From: Crossiella equi
Lineage (GTDB): Bacteria > Actinomycetota > Actinomycetes > Mycobacteriales > Pseudonocardiaceae
DNA length: 64,000 bases
Direction of reading: 5' to 3'
Assembly (NCBI RefSeq): GCF_017876755.1
Contig: NZ_JAGIOO010000001.1
Coordinates: 5,441,786-5,505,785 of the forward strand
How positions within the stretch are numbered: position 1 is the first letter of the stretch; every line of letters starts with the position of its first letter. Below are positions 55,675 to 64,000 of the stretch, piece by piece. The notes beneath the pieces are model-generated. The model made no database searches, was not told where the DNA came from, and worked only from the letters and a program-made list of their open reading frames with translations. The position numbers were made by a program, and so were the translations under genes.

Positions 55675-56531
55675 CGACTGATCTTCAGTCCGCCGAGCCC
55701 GCCACCCCCGCTGGGGATGGCGGGCTCGTGCGCGTCCGCCTCGACCTCGCCTACGACGGCACCGACTTCTCCGGCTGGGCCAAGCAGCCCGCCCGCCGCA
55801 CGGTGTGCGGGGTGCTCGAGGAGGCCATCTCGCGCGTGCTGCGCCGCGAGGTCTCGCTGACCGTCGCCGGGCGCACCGACGCCGGGGTGCACGCCACCGG
55901 CCAGGTGGCCCACCTCGACCTGCCGCCGGAGGTGGACGTGCCCGGCCTGCCGCGACGGCTGGCCCGGCTGCTGCCCGCGGACGTGCGGGTGTTCCAGGCC
56001 CGCGCGGTCACGCCCGACTTCGACGCCCGCTTCTCCGCGTTGCGCCGCCACTACGAGTACCGCGTGGGCACCGCGCCGTACGGGGTGCCGCCGCTGGACG
56101 CCCGGCGCATCGTCTCCGTGCCCCGTCAGCTCGACGTGGCCGCGATGAACGAGGCCGCCGCCCTCCTGCTCGGGGAACGCGACTTCGCGGCCTTCTGTAA
56201 GCGCAGGGAGGGCGCCACGACCGTCCGGGAGCTCCAGCGCCTGTCCTGGTCCGCCGAGGACGAGCACACGCTGGTCGCGCACGTGTCCGCGGACGCCTTC
56301 TGCCACTCCATGGTCCGCAGCCTGGTCGGCGCACTGCTCGCGGTCGGCGACGGCCGCAAGCCGGTCGGCTGGCCCCGGGAGCTGCTGCGCTCGACCGAGC
56401 GCGCCAACGGCGTCACGGTGGCCCCCGCGCACGGCCTGGTGCTGGTGCGGGTCGACTACCCGGCCGACGAGGAGCTGGCCGCCCGCGCCGACCTCACCCG
56501 CAACGTCCGGGTCTCGCCGGGTTGCAGCTGA
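55671..56531 (+). CDS. truA: tRNA pseudouridine(38-40) synthase TruA
   Basis: 286 aa, GTG start overlapping the rplQ stop. Catalytic Asp70 in [15 protein letters not shown]. Other family segments ([29 protein letters not shown]) are present. Makes pseudouridine in the tRNA anticodon stem. The order rplQ-truA-ESX genes is the same as around ESX-4 in mycobacteria. Ends with a terminator shared with the convergent unit. Confidence 0.97.
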   Translation: MTTDLQSAEPATPAGDGGLVRVRLDLAYDGTDFSGWAKQPARRTVCGVLEEAISRVLRREVSLTVAGRTDAGVHATGQVAHLDLPPEVDVPGLPRRLARLLPADVRVFQARAVTPDFDARFSALRRHYEYRVGTAPYGVPPLDARRIVSVPRQLDVAAMNEAAALLLGERDFAAFCKRREGATTVRELQRLSWSAEDEHTLVAHVSADAFCHSMVRSLVGALLAVGDGRKPVGWPRELLRSTERANGVTVAPAHGLVLVRVDYPADEELAARADLTRNVRVSPGCS

Positions 56532-56543
56532 CCCCCAGAACGC

Positions 56544-56580
56544 GAACGGGGCGCCGTCCGAGCCGGACGGCGCCCCGTTC
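56544..56580. terminator. Bidirectional terminator between truA and the ESX genes
   Basis: A 17-bp perfect stem, GAACGGGGCGCCGTCCG with CGGACGGCGCCCCGTTC, and a three-base loop, followed by an AT-rich ATATT. It lies between the stops of two convergent units. Confidence 0.85.
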
Positions 56581-56593
56581 ATATTCCTGACGT

Positions 56594-57322
56594 TCAGTCG
56601 CCGCGGCGGACCGGGCCCAGGATCTGCTGCTCCTTCGGCGTGGTGACCAGCCGCAACGGCCGCCACAGGTTCGCGCCGAGCGCGACCACACCGTCGTCCT
56701 TCATGTTCACCAACTGCGAGACCATCGGCGGCGGCAGGCGCCAGATGCGCCCGGCCAGCTGGGCCTGGCCGACCGGCAGGCGCTGCATGAGCACCAGGTC
56801 GGCGGCGTTCGCGGTGGCCGAGGCCTGCGGGTGCAGGTAGGGCAGCACGTACAGCGTGGTCTGCCAGGCCGAGCGCGGCGGGAACATCTCCTGCGGCACC
56901 GCGCCGCCGTCGTGCACGACCAGCAGCGGCCCGTCCTCCGAGGCACGGGGCAGCTCGATCGGGGACAGGCGCCGGATCTGCACCAGCGGCATCTGCCGCG
57001 CCGAGTCCTCGGTCTGGCCCGCGGCCTTGGTGAGCACGTGCCAGGCCTGCGGCCGCCCGGTGGCGATGACCACCCAGGCGCCGATGGCCATGGCCCGCAG
57101 CGCCACCTGGCGGGCCAGGTACAGCCCGCCGACGGAGACGATGCGGGTGGGCTGGTTGCGCAGCACGGAGACGGTGAGCGGCTCGCCCTTCATCCCGGAG
57201 CCGAGCACCATGCCGCCGCGGTCGCCGGACGGGCTGATCGCGTCGAGCATCTCGGGCGCGACGACGAACTCCGGCGCGACCCCGAGGTCGGCGGCCTTGT
57301 TCTCCATCATGCGGCTGCTCAT
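56594..57322 (-). CDS. Hypothetical protein coupled to eccE
   Basis: 242 aa; the ATG at 57322 overlaps the eccE stop (ATGA). Not recognised. Contains SGDRGGMVLGSGMKGEPLTV, RIVSVGGLYLARQVALRAMA and VVIATGRPQAWHVL, suggesting an alpha/beta fold of the kind found in ATPase-like modules, but no Walker A or B motif. No membrane helix or signal peptide. The tight coupling to EccE suggests a cytosolic partner in the ESX complex. Confidence 0.7.
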   Translation of the reverse strand: MSSRMMENKAADLGVAPEFVVAPEMLDAISPSGDRGGMVLGSGMKGEPLTVSVLRNQPTRIVSVGGLYLARQVALRAMAIGAWVVIATGRPQAWHVLTKAAGQTEDSARQMPLVQIRRLSPIELPRASEDGPLLVVHDGGAVPQEMFPPRSAWQTTLYVLPYLHPQASATANAADLVLMQRLPVGQAQLAGRIWRLPPPMVSQLVNMKDDGVVALGANLWRPLRLVTTPKEQQILGPVRRGD

Positions 57323-58635
57323 GTGTTCCCTCCCAGCGGCAACGAGGCGGCGAAGGCGTCCAGCTGCTGGCCCCGCAGCGGGGTCAGGGTGATGCCGATG
57401 TGGTTGCTGACCTGCTGCAGCCGCGCGTCGGCCGACTCCAGCTCGGCGGGGTTGCGGGCGCTGACGCGCACCAGCCCGCGCAGGCCGACCTGGCCACTCT
57501 CCCCGCTCGGCGAGATGGCCACGGACACCGTGGAGGACAGCGCGCGGATGCCGGTGAGCACGTTCAGGCTCTGCGCGACGCCCTTGGTGGACCAGCCGGT
57601 GACGGCGTAGCTGGCGTGGCCGATGCCCGCCGCGGTCACCCCGGTCCAGCGCTCGGTGAGCGTGGTGGGCGTGGTCGCGTTGACCACCGAGCTGAGCTCC
57701 GCGGCCGAGGTGGCCGAACGCAGCAGCTCGTCGGCGTCCAGAGGCCGGATCGGCACGCCGCGGGACTCCAGCGCGTTGCGCACGCGGGAGACCGCGCCGA
57801 TGAGCGCGCGGTGGGCGCCGACCACACCGCCGCCGCGTTCCCGGACGGCCGCGCCGCAGCGCTTGGGGTCGAGGCGGACCGCGATCCAGGTGGTGCGCCG
57901 GGCCGCCGCGGGCAGCGGGCCGAGCACCTCCATGTAGGAGGCCAGCGCGGGCGAGGACGGCGGCAGGGCCGCGCTGCCCGGGTAGCAGTGGGTGATGACC
58001 TGGATGGAGTCCAGCACGACGCCGCGGTCCTCCAGGCACGGTGCCAGCGCGCTCAGCGGCAGCGGTGGCGTGGCGCCCACGTGCGAGACCATGATCGGCT
58101 CGGGGTCCACGAGCAGCAGCGCGGTCCAGGTGCCCTCGTGCCAGGCGAACCCGATCGGGCGATCCTCGTGGTCCTTGCCGTGCGCGACGACGAGGTCCGG
58201 GAAGGCCAGCCGCAGCAGCCCGACCCTCGGGTCCTCGGTGCCGGTGACCTTGGCGTCGGTGTCTGCGGCGGAGACCGCCTGCTCCGGCGGGACCGGCTGC
58301 GCGGTCCGGGTGTGGTTGCGGAAGGTGTAGCCGAGGGTGAGGCCGATCCACTGGGTGAGCCAGCGGCCGCGCCACCGGGCCAGCGCCAGGATCAGTGCCA
58401 GACCGGCGATCCCGGCCCCGACGGGCAGCAGGGCGGTGTTGATCGCCAGCAGCACCAGGCCGATGGCGACACCGATCTCGAGCACGACCAGGTTGGCCAC
58501 CGGCAGGGCGCCGAGCGTGGCGCCGACCTCGCGCTTGCGGGCCCGCATGACGGTGCGCACGGCACCGGCGACAGCCGCCGGGTTCGGCGGGGCCGGTGGG
58601 CGCTGCTGGGCAGACTGGGGTGTGGTCACGGACAT
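57319..58635 (-). CDS. eccE: Type VII secretion protein EccE
   Basis: 438 aa. Two neighbouring membrane helices near the N-terminus (about residues 45-85) are followed by a long cytosolic domain, with the family segment WIGLTLGYTFRNHTR between them. EccE sits at the edge of the ESX membrane complex. Mycobacterial ESX-4 loci next to truA usually lack eccE, so its presence here is notable. It is divergent from eccB with about 190 bases between. Confidence 0.8.
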   Translation of the reverse strand: MSVTTPQSAQQRPPAPPNPAAVAGAVRTVMRARKREVGATLGALPVANLVVLEIGVAIGLVLLAINTALLPVGAGIAGLALILALARWRGRWLTQWIGLTLGYTFRNHTRTAQPVPPEQAVSAADTDAKVTGTEDPRVGLLRLAFPDLVVAHGKDHEDRPIGFAWHEGTWTALLLVDPEPIMVSHVGATPPLPLSALAPCLEDRGVVLDSIQVITHCYPGSAALPPSSPALASYMEVLGPLPAAARRTTWIAVRLDPKRCGAAVRERGGGVVGAHRALIGAVSRVRNALESRGVPIRPLDADELLRSATSAAELSSVVNATTPTTLTERWTGVTAAGIGHASYAVTGWSTKGVAQSLNVLTGIRALSSTVSVAISPSGESGQVGLRGLVRVSARNPAELESADARLQQVSNHIGITLTPLRGQQLDAFAASLPLGGNT

Positions 58636-58782
58636 CCGCCCTCTGTAGTTCCCCTCGTGGGCACGAAACGCTCCCCTGATGGACCTGGCACGCGGCAGCC
58701 GGTGGATGATCGGTGATCACCAGGCTCCGCCGAAGGAGTGTCGGGTTCCCCCAACCGCACCCACGCGGGCCGCCGATCCGGC

Positions 58783-58788
58783 TATCCT
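58783..58788 (+). promoter_or_regulatory. Candidate -10 element of eccB
   Basis: TATCCT fits TANNNT and lies 39 bases before the eccB ATG in the divergent eccE/eccB region. No matching -35 was found. Confidence 0.35.
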
Positions 58789-58827
58789 GCCGAACCGTAC
58801 CGCGACCGGGAGAGCAGCAGGCCGAGA

Positions 58828-60375
58828 ATGCCCTCAACACCTACCACCAAGTCCCAGGTTCACGCGTACCAGTTCGTGATTCGCAGGATGGAATCCGCAC
58901 TGGTCCGCAAGGACGCGGTGATGTTGCACGAGCCCACCCGCACCCAGGCACGAGCCACGGTGGTCGGGGCGATCCTCGCCGCCGTCTGCGTGCTCGGCTT
59001 CATGATCTACGGCTTCCTGTCCCCGGCGGGCGCCCCGCCGAAGGACGGCGGCATCGTGATCAGCAAGCAGTCCGGGGCCGTCTACGTGATGCTGACCAAC
59101 CCCAAGATGCTGGTGGCCACGCCGAACATGGCCTCGGCCCGCCTGCTCCTGATGGCGATGGGCGGCCAGGTCCAGCAGGACGGACCGACCACAGTGGACG
59201 AGTCCTCGCTCACCGGTGTCTCCCGCGGTGCCTTCACCGGCATCCCCGGCGCGCCCGAGCTGCTGCCCACCCAAGACCAACGGGTTTCACCCGACTGGGG
59301 GGTCTGCGACTCGCTCACCCTGGACCAGTCGGACAACCAGCCCGAGCTGAACCCGGACGTGCTGACCACCGCGTTCGGCGGGGTCACCGACCTGGGCCGC
59401 AAGCTCAACCCGAACGAGGGCCTGCTGCTCAAGGACGCCACCGGCAACGTGCACCTGGTGTACGCCAACCCCGGTTCGCAGGGGCTGGCCGGGCACGGGT
59501 TCGTGCGCGCGAAGCTGGACATGAAGAACCAGGCCGTGCTGGACGCGCTGCGCATCGGTGACACGGTCCCGCGCAAGGTGTCCACGTCGCTGCTGAACGC
59601 CATCCAGGAAGTCAAGCCGATCAAGGCGCCGGACGTGACCGGCAAGGGCGAGACCCCGCGGTACAGCATGGGCGGCAACAAGATCGGCAGCGTCGTGCGG
59701 TACGAGAACGCCGACAGTGGCTATTCCTACTTCCTGCTGCTCAGCGATGGTGTGCAGGAGATCCCGTCGGCGGTGGCCGCGTTGATGCGGCAGTCGAACT
59801 CCTCCAGCACCGACTGGCCCGCGGTGCAGCCGAGCCTGGTCACCCAGGCGGGCAAGAGCCAGAACCCGGTGGACATCAAGGACTTCCCGACGGCCATCCC
59901 GAAGATCGTGCCGGTCGCCACGGCCACCACGACCTGCCTGAGCTGGACGCTGAAGGACAACAAGCAGATCACCTCCATCGGCGTGGCCACCGCCACCCCG
60001 ACGCCGAACAAGGACCTCAAGCCCGTGCAGCTCGCGCAGGCCGACGGCAACGGCGAGGCGGTCGACCAGTTCTTCATGCCGCCGGGCAAGGCGGCCGTGG
60101 TGCGCAGCTCCACCGGGGACAACAACCTCAACGGGCCGATCTACCTGGTCTCGGACCGGGGTGTGAAGTTCAGCGTGCCCAGCGTGGAGGTGGCCAAGGG
60201 CCTCGGCCTCGGCGAGCAGTTCCCGCTGGCGCCCGAGACGATCCTGACCACTCTGCCGAGCGGTCCGGCGCTGGACCCCAAGGACGCGGCCCGGATGTTC
60301 GACACGGTGGAGATCTCCGGCGGCCCCGCGGTGCGGCGGCCGGGACCGACCACGGGTGCGCAGGCGGGCGGCTGA
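58828..60375 (+). CDS. eccB: Type VII secretion protein EccB
   Basis: 515 aa; the ATG at 58828 gives MPSTPTTKSQVHAYQFVIRR, the family start. One membrane helix at about 43-65, then the extracytoplasmic repeat domain with two Cys that form a disulfide in the family (WGVCDSLTLDQ; TTTCLSWTL). EccB bridges the ESX channel to the periplasm together with MycP. Followed by two WXG-type genes. Confidence 0.92.
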   Translation: MPSTPTTKSQVHAYQFVIRRMESALVRKDAVMLHEPTRTQARATVVGAILAAVCVLGFMIYGFLSPAGAPPKDGGIVISKQSGAVYVMLTNPKMLVATPNMASARLLLMAMGGQVQQDGPTTVDESSLTGVSRGAFTGIPGAPELLPTQDQRVSPDWGVCDSLTLDQSDNQPELNPDVLTTAFGGVTDLGRKLNPNEGLLLKDATGNVHLVYANPGSQGLAGHGFVRAKLDMKNQAVLDALRIGDTVPRKVSTSLLNAIQEVKPIKAPDVTGKGETPRYSMGGNKIGSVVRYENADSGYSYFLLLSDGVQEIPSAVAALMRQSNSSSTDWPAVQPSLVTQAGKSQNPVDIKDFPTAIPKIVPVATATTTCLSWTLKDNKQITSIGVATATPTPNKDLKPVQLAQADGNGEAVDQFFMPPGKAAVVRSSTGDNNLNGPIYLVSDRGVKFSVPSVEVAKGLGLGEQFPLAPETILTTLPSGPALDPKDAARMFDTVEISGGPAVRRPGPTTGAQAGG

Positions 60376-60454
60376 TCACCCGCTGGGTGGAACCGGAGGC
60401 ACCGGCGTACCGTCCGATCCAGGTGGACGGCACACCGGGCAGGGAGGGGGCTCC

Positions 60455-60772
60455 GTGACGAAGGTCAGGATCGACACCGACTGGCTGGGCGGGTACGCCA
60501 AGCAGGTCGCGGCGGCGGGCGAGGAGCTCCGCCGCGCGTCCGGGGCGCTGAACGCGGCGCCGCTCGGCCCGGAGGCCTTCGGGGAGCTGGGTCGCGAGCT
60601 GCGCACTGCCGAGTCCTACCGGCGTGCGGCTGACCTGCTGCGCGGCCAGCTCACCCGGGCGGGCGAGGCGCTGGCCTCGGCCGCCACCGAGCTGGGCGAG
60701 GTCATCGAGCACTACCGGGGCGGCGAGTCCGACAGCGCGCTGGACCTGCGGCGCAGCGAGCGGAGGCCGTGA
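60455..60772 (+). CDS. WXG100-like ESX substrate
   Basis: 105 aa, GTG start behind AGGGAGGGGG. Helical; the central turn lacks a clear Trp-x-Gly (PLGPEAFGELG), but the C-terminal YRGGE (residues 87-91) fits the YxxxD/E export signal. Its stop overlaps the next gene (TGATG), as in pe-ppe or esx pairs, and it probably pairs with that protein. Confidence 0.7.
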   Translation: MTKVRIDTDWLGGYAKQVAAAGEELRRASGALNAAPLGPEAFGELGRELRTAESYRRAADLLRGQLTRAGEALASAATELGEVIEHYRGGESDSALDLRRSERRP

Positions 60773-61866
60773 TGGACTTCCGCTCCCTGCGGGCCCACCC
60801 GCCCGCCGAGGCCACCGTCCACTCCGGACCGGACGGCCGGGCCGCCGCGCGCGGTCTGGACAGCCACCTGAACTACCTCTCCAACACCGCCCGCCAGCTG
60901 GGCGTGCCCGACCCGGTCGAGGAGTACTTCGGCCCGGTTGTGGGGCAGTGGAACGACATGCACGCCGAGGCCGCCCGCTGGCGTGCCGCCGCCCGCACCC
61001 TGGAGGACGTCTCCGGCCGCCTGACCAAGCCGCTGGGCGGCCTGGACTCGGTGTGGGACGGCGCGGACTCCGACGCCTTCCTCGACCACATGCGCAAGGT
61101 CGGCCTGGCGGGCACCGGCGTCTCGGACGCGATGGTGGCCATGGCCGACGCCCTGGACGCCACCGCGGAGGGCCTGAGCCAGATCGTGCGGGACCTGGTC
61201 GAGGTCCTGGCCGACAGCGCGGAGAACGTCTCGGCGGCCCTGGTCGTCCCGGTGCAGGGTGAGCACAGGGCGCGCAAGTACCTCGACGACCAGAAGCGCC
61301 CCACCCGGGAGCTGTTCGAGGCCGCGCGCAAGGTGCTCCAGGCACTGGTCGGACTGTGCGACAACATGGAGCAGAGCGACGCGTTCGCGGCCATCAAGCT
61401 GAGCAACAAGATGCCGGAGACCAACTGGTCCTTCACCGCGCCCAAGCCCGCCCAGCCCCCGCAGGACCTCACCGCCGCGGCGGGCCGGGGCGGCGGTGGC
61501 GCGGGCGGCGGCCTCGGTGGGGGCGGCGGCGGTGGTGGCATCGGCGGCGGGCTCGGCGGGGGTGGCGGCGCGTCCGCCCCGGCCCCGTCCCCGCTGGCGG
61601 CGGGCGGCCAGGCCTCGGTCGTGCAGGGCCCGCCCAGCGGCACCGCACAGCCCGCGGCGGCCTCCTTCGGCCCGCCTGGTGCCCAGCAGGGCCCGCCTGG
61701 CGCGCCCGGCATGGGCGGCATGATGCCGGGCATGATGGGCGCTGGCGCCGGTGGTGGCCAGGGCGGCGACCAGGAGCACAAGTCCAAGGTGCGGGTCACC
61801 GCGGAGACCGCCGAGCTGTTCGGCAAGCCCACCAAGGCGGCCCCGCCGGTCATCGGCGAGGACTGA
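60772..61866 (+). CDS. WXG/PPE-like ESX substrate with poly-Gly region
   Basis: 364 aa, ATG overlapping the upstream stop. Residues 1-230 are helical with a W95-D-G97 turn (LDSVWDGADSDAF), like long WXG/PPE proteins. Residues 237-267 are almost pure Gly, followed by a Pro/Ala/Gly/Met-rich stretch. The end, VRVTAETAELFGKPTKAAPP, looks structured and may be a docking tail. No catalytic domain. Probably exported with its 105-aa partner by the surrounding ESX machine. Confidence 0.7.
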   Translation: MDFRSLRAHPPAEATVHSGPDGRAAARGLDSHLNYLSNTARQLGVPDPVEEYFGPVVGQWNDMHAEAARWRAAARTLEDVSGRLTKPLGGLDSVWDGADSDAFLDHMRKVGLAGTGVSDAMVAMADALDATAEGLSQIVRDLVEVLADSAENVSAALVVPVQGEHRARKYLDDQKRPTRELFEAARKVLQALVGLCDNMEQSDAFAAIKLSNKMPETNWSFTAPKPAQPPQDLTAAAGRGGGGAGGGLGGGGGGGGIGGGLGGGGGASAPAPSPLAAGGQASVVQGPPSGTAQPAAASFGPPGAQQGPPGAPGMGGMMPGMMGAGAGGGQGGDQEHKSKVRVTAETAELFGKPTKAAPPVIGED

Positions 61867-61875
61867 CCCCGGACA

Positions 61876-61917
61876 CGCGGAAGGCCCCCTCGGAGCTTCC
61901 CGAGGGGGCCTTCCGCG
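61876..61917. terminator. Bidirectional terminator between the substrate gene and mycP
   Basis: An 18-bp perfect stem (CGCGGAAGGCCCCCTCGG and its complement) with a six-base loop. It overlaps the last bases before the mycP stop at 61921 and serves both convergent units. Confidence 0.85.
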
Positions 61918-61920
61918 TTG

Positions 61921-63348
61921 TCACACCAGGGGTTTGAGCGCCTCGTCGGCGTGCGCACGCCTGCGGTCGCGCTGCGAGGTGCGCACTACGAACAGCGTGA
62001 TCAGCAGCAGCCCGAGGCCGCCGCCCGCGCCGATGACGGCCACCGCCGTGGGCGTCCAGTCCTTGACCAGCGGCGGGTTCAGCGGCATCGCCGTGCGCAC
62101 CGGGGCGGCGGGCTGCACGCCAGCCTCCTCCGGCAGTACCGCGGTCAGCGCGGCCATCGGGTCGACCATGCCGTAGCCCAGATAGAAGTCCCGGCCGTCG
62201 CCGCCCGCCGGGTGCTGGGCGGTCTTGGTGAGCCGGTCCATCACCTGCTTCGCGGACAGCTTCGGGAACCGCTCGCGCACCAGCGCGGCCACGCCCGCCA
62301 CGTACGGGGCGGCGAAGCTGGTGCCCTGGATGACCACCGGCCGGCCGCTGGAGTCCGGCACGCGGTTGGCCAGGCCGGTACCACCCTGGCCCGGGTCGAG
62401 CGAGACGATGTCGGTGCCCGGCCCGGCGATGTCCACCCACGGGCCGCCGATGGAGAACGACGCCCGGCCGCCGCCGCGCTGGATCGCGCCGACGGTGAGC
62501 ACCTCGTCGTCCATGTACGCGGGGCTGACCACCGTGCGCGCCTTGCCCGGCTCGTTGTTCTCCTTGCAGACGGTGGCGTTCTCGCTGCCGTCGGTGTTCC
62601 CGGCGGCCACCACGATGACCTTGTCCTTCTCCTTGAACGCGTACTGCACGGCCGCCCGGACCCCGGACTGGTCGGCCAGGTTGCCCTTGGGCGCGCAGAT
62701 GGACTCGGAGATGTTGATGACCTTGACCGCGTCGTCGTCGGCCGCGCGCCGGATCGCCTGCCCCAGTGTCAGGGAGTTGCCAGCGGTCGACTTGGTGGCG
62801 TCATCGGCGAAGTACGGGTCGGTCTGCCGGATCGCGAGGATCTTCGCGTCCGGGGCCACGCCCTTGAAGCCCTCCAGGTCGTTGCCCCGGTCCGCGGCGA
62901 TGATGCCCGCGACCAGCGTGCCGTGGCCGTTGCAGTCGTAGGCGCCGCTCCGGTTGCCCTCGACGTAGTCGCCGCCGCCCTGCAGCCGGTTGCCGAAGCG
63001 CGGGTGCGGGTTCACGCCGGTGTCGATCACCGCGACCTTGATGTCGGCACCGGTGGCGAACCGCCAGAGGCTCTCCACCTGGAGCTCCATCTGGCCCCAC
63101 GGGCGCGGGATCACGGTGCCGCCGCCGCTGTTGGACTGCAGGCACTGCTTCTTGGGCGTGTAGTTCTTGTCCGGCCCGGTCTTGTTCTGGGGCAGCGCTC
63201 CCGCGGCCGGAGGCTTCGGGAACGGGTCGTCCCGCACCGGTCCGGGGGTCGCCACCGGCTGCTGGGCCTGGGCGGGCAGGGCCGGGACGAGCGTGAGCAG
63301 CACCGCCGCGACGCCGGTCAGCGCCGCGGTCCGTCGCGTCCGCCGCAT
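61921..63348 (-). CDS. mycP: ESX mycosin, subtilisin-like serine protease MycP
   Basis: 475 aa. Signal peptide (residues ~1-28, ending PALPAQAQQ), catalytic triad Asp109 (VIDTG), His142 (NGHGT) and Ser344 (GTSFAAP), oxyanion Asn251 (VVAAGN), and a C-terminal membrane helix (about 432-455). Mycosins stabilise the ESX membrane complex and process some substrates. The ATG overlaps the eccD stop (TGATG). Confidence 0.93.
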   Translation of the reverse strand: MRRTRRTAALTGVAAVLLTLVPALPAQAQQPVATPGPVRDDPFPKPPAAGALPQNKTGPDKNYTPKKQCLQSNSGGGTVIPRPWGQMELQVESLWRFATGADIKVAVIDTGVNPHPRFGNRLQGGGDYVEGNRSGAYDCNGHGTLVAGIIAADRGNDLEGFKGVAPDAKILAIRQTDPYFADDATKSTAGNSLTLGQAIRRAADDDAVKVINISESICAPKGNLADQSGVRAAVQYAFKEKDKVIVVAAGNTDGSENATVCKENNEPGKARTVVSPAYMDDEVLTVGAIQRGGGRASFSIGGPWVDIAGPGTDIVSLDPGQGGTGLANRVPDSSGRPVVIQGTSFAAPYVAGVAALVRERFPKLSAKQVMDRLTKTAQHPAGGDGRDFYLGYGMVDPMAALTAVLPEEAGVQPAAPVRTAMPLNPPLVKDWTPTAVAVIGAGGGLGLLLITLFVVRTSQRDRRRAHADEALKPLV

Positions 63349-64000
63349 CACAGGTGCCGGATCGCCGTGTAGAGCTCCATCACCGCGAGGGCGAGGGGCA
63401 GCACGGCCGCGATGAACACCGCCTCGGCGATGTCGACCGAGCGCCGCATCGGCGGGGAGAAGCGCTGCTTCGGGAAGACCACGCCGAGCACCAGGCCCAG
63501 TGCGGCCAGCACGACCAGCGTGCCGAAGACCCACAGCAGCTTGCCGAACGGGCTGGCGGTCAGCATCCAGCCGACGAGCAGGCCGCCCGCACCCAGGATG
63601 CCGGTGGACAGCAGCGCCACCGCCTGGGTGCCGTTGGCGTAGGTGCGGGCGCGCAGCAGCAGCACGGCGGTGACCACCGCGCCGAAGATCGGGCCCCACA
63701 GCGCGGGCATGGTGCCCGCGAGGACCGCGCCACCCGCGGCGACCAGGCCGCAGCCGATGATCATGCCGGTCATGTACTCGTGGGCCAGGCCCGCGCGCCG
63801 CTCGATGACCTCGTAGTCCGGGAAGCCCTGGTCCTCCTTGAGGTCCTCGGCGTTGCTCGGCACGTGCGGCAGCGGGATCTTGGCCATCTTGATGGTCATC
63901 TGCGGCAGCGTCGACAGCACCACCAGGGCCACCGCCGCGGCGCCCGCGCCGAAGCCGTGCACCGGGTAGTCCACGAACGTGGCCACGGCCGCGGTGAGCA
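63348..64000 (-). CDS. eccD: Type VII secretion integral membrane protein EccD (3' part; start outside window)
   Basis: At least 217 aa visible and the frame stays open to the window edge. At least five hydrophobic helices remain of the eleven expected, with the conserved cytosolic-loop segment MAKIPLPHVPSNAEDL between them. EccD dimers form much of the ESX membrane core. Coupled to mycP. eccC and the rest of the locus would lie beyond position 64000. Confidence 0.88.
   Translation of the reverse strand, partial: LTAAVATFVDYPVHGFGAGAAAVALVVLSTLPQMTIKMAKIPLPHVPSNAEDLKEDQGFPDYEVIERRAGLAHEYMTGMIIGCGLVAAGGAVLAGTMPALWGPIFGAVVTAVLLLRARTYANGTQAVALLSTGILGAGGLLVGWMLTASPFGKLLWVFGTLVVLAALGLVLGVVFPKQRFSPPMRRSVDIAEAVFIAAVLPLALAVMELYTAIRHL

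Overview
The window is a GC-rich chromosomal segment from a Gram-positive actinobacterium, most likely of the order Pseudonocardiales. The evidence is the rpoB/rpoC sequence type, the zinc-binding uS14 and bL36, long C-terminal tails on several ribosomal proteins, many GTG starts, a six-gene-type mce operon and type VII secretion (ESX/T7SS) genes. The genus assignment is inference. No tRNA, rRNA, CRISPR array, transposase or integrase was seen.

Layout. 1-5029: 3' end of an mce operon (MceD-, MceE- and MceF-like, then two Mce-associated membrane proteins). 5031-7875 (minus): a small T7SS-substrate cassette (YbaB-like, WXG100-like, 335-aa effector-like protein) behind a membrane protein with a duplicated domain. 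8212-10967: a small unknown protein and a 786-aa helicase-associated protein. 11662-19158: rpoB-rpoC, closed by a strong terminator. 19256-32951 (minus): an accessory operon of eight tightly coupled genes inserted between rpoBC and the str operon. It encodes a YbaB-like protein, a WXG100 protein, a 2504-residue multidomain polymorphic toxin, a small unknown protein, a nucleoside hydrolase-like protein, a T7SS-associated protein, a TNT-like protein and a degenerate ADP-ribosylglycohydrolase. 33352-37768: rpsL-rpsG-fusA-tuf. 38172-47846: the S10 and spc ribosomal clusters. 48101-50776: secY-adk-map. 50852-51584: two small membrane proteins. 51868-56531: infA-rpmJ-rpsM-rpsK-rpsD-rpoA-rplQ-truA. 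56594-64000: an ESX-4-like secretion locus (unknown 242-aa gene, eccE, eccB, two substrate-like proteins, mycP, eccD cut by the window end).

How it fits together. The housekeeping part supplies RNA polymerase, most ribosomal proteins, EF-G, EF-Tu, IF1, the Sec channel, adenylate kinase, Met aminopeptidase and a tRNA pseudouridine synthase. The ESX locus next to truA is a candidate export machine for the two YbaB/WXG100/effector cassettes. This is inferred from shared T7SS features; EccC is not in the window. The most unusual object is the giant toxin. It reads as a T7SS-type N-terminal module, a Pro/Gly tract, a His/Cys peptidase-like module, an ADP-ribosyltransferase with an R-S-ExE signature, a second repeat tract, a second His/Cys module, an unassigned domain and a C-terminal PI3/4K- or HipA-like kinase. 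The operon ends with an ADP-ribosylglycohydrolase homologue whose metal-binding aspartates are largely replaced, a candidate immunity protein.
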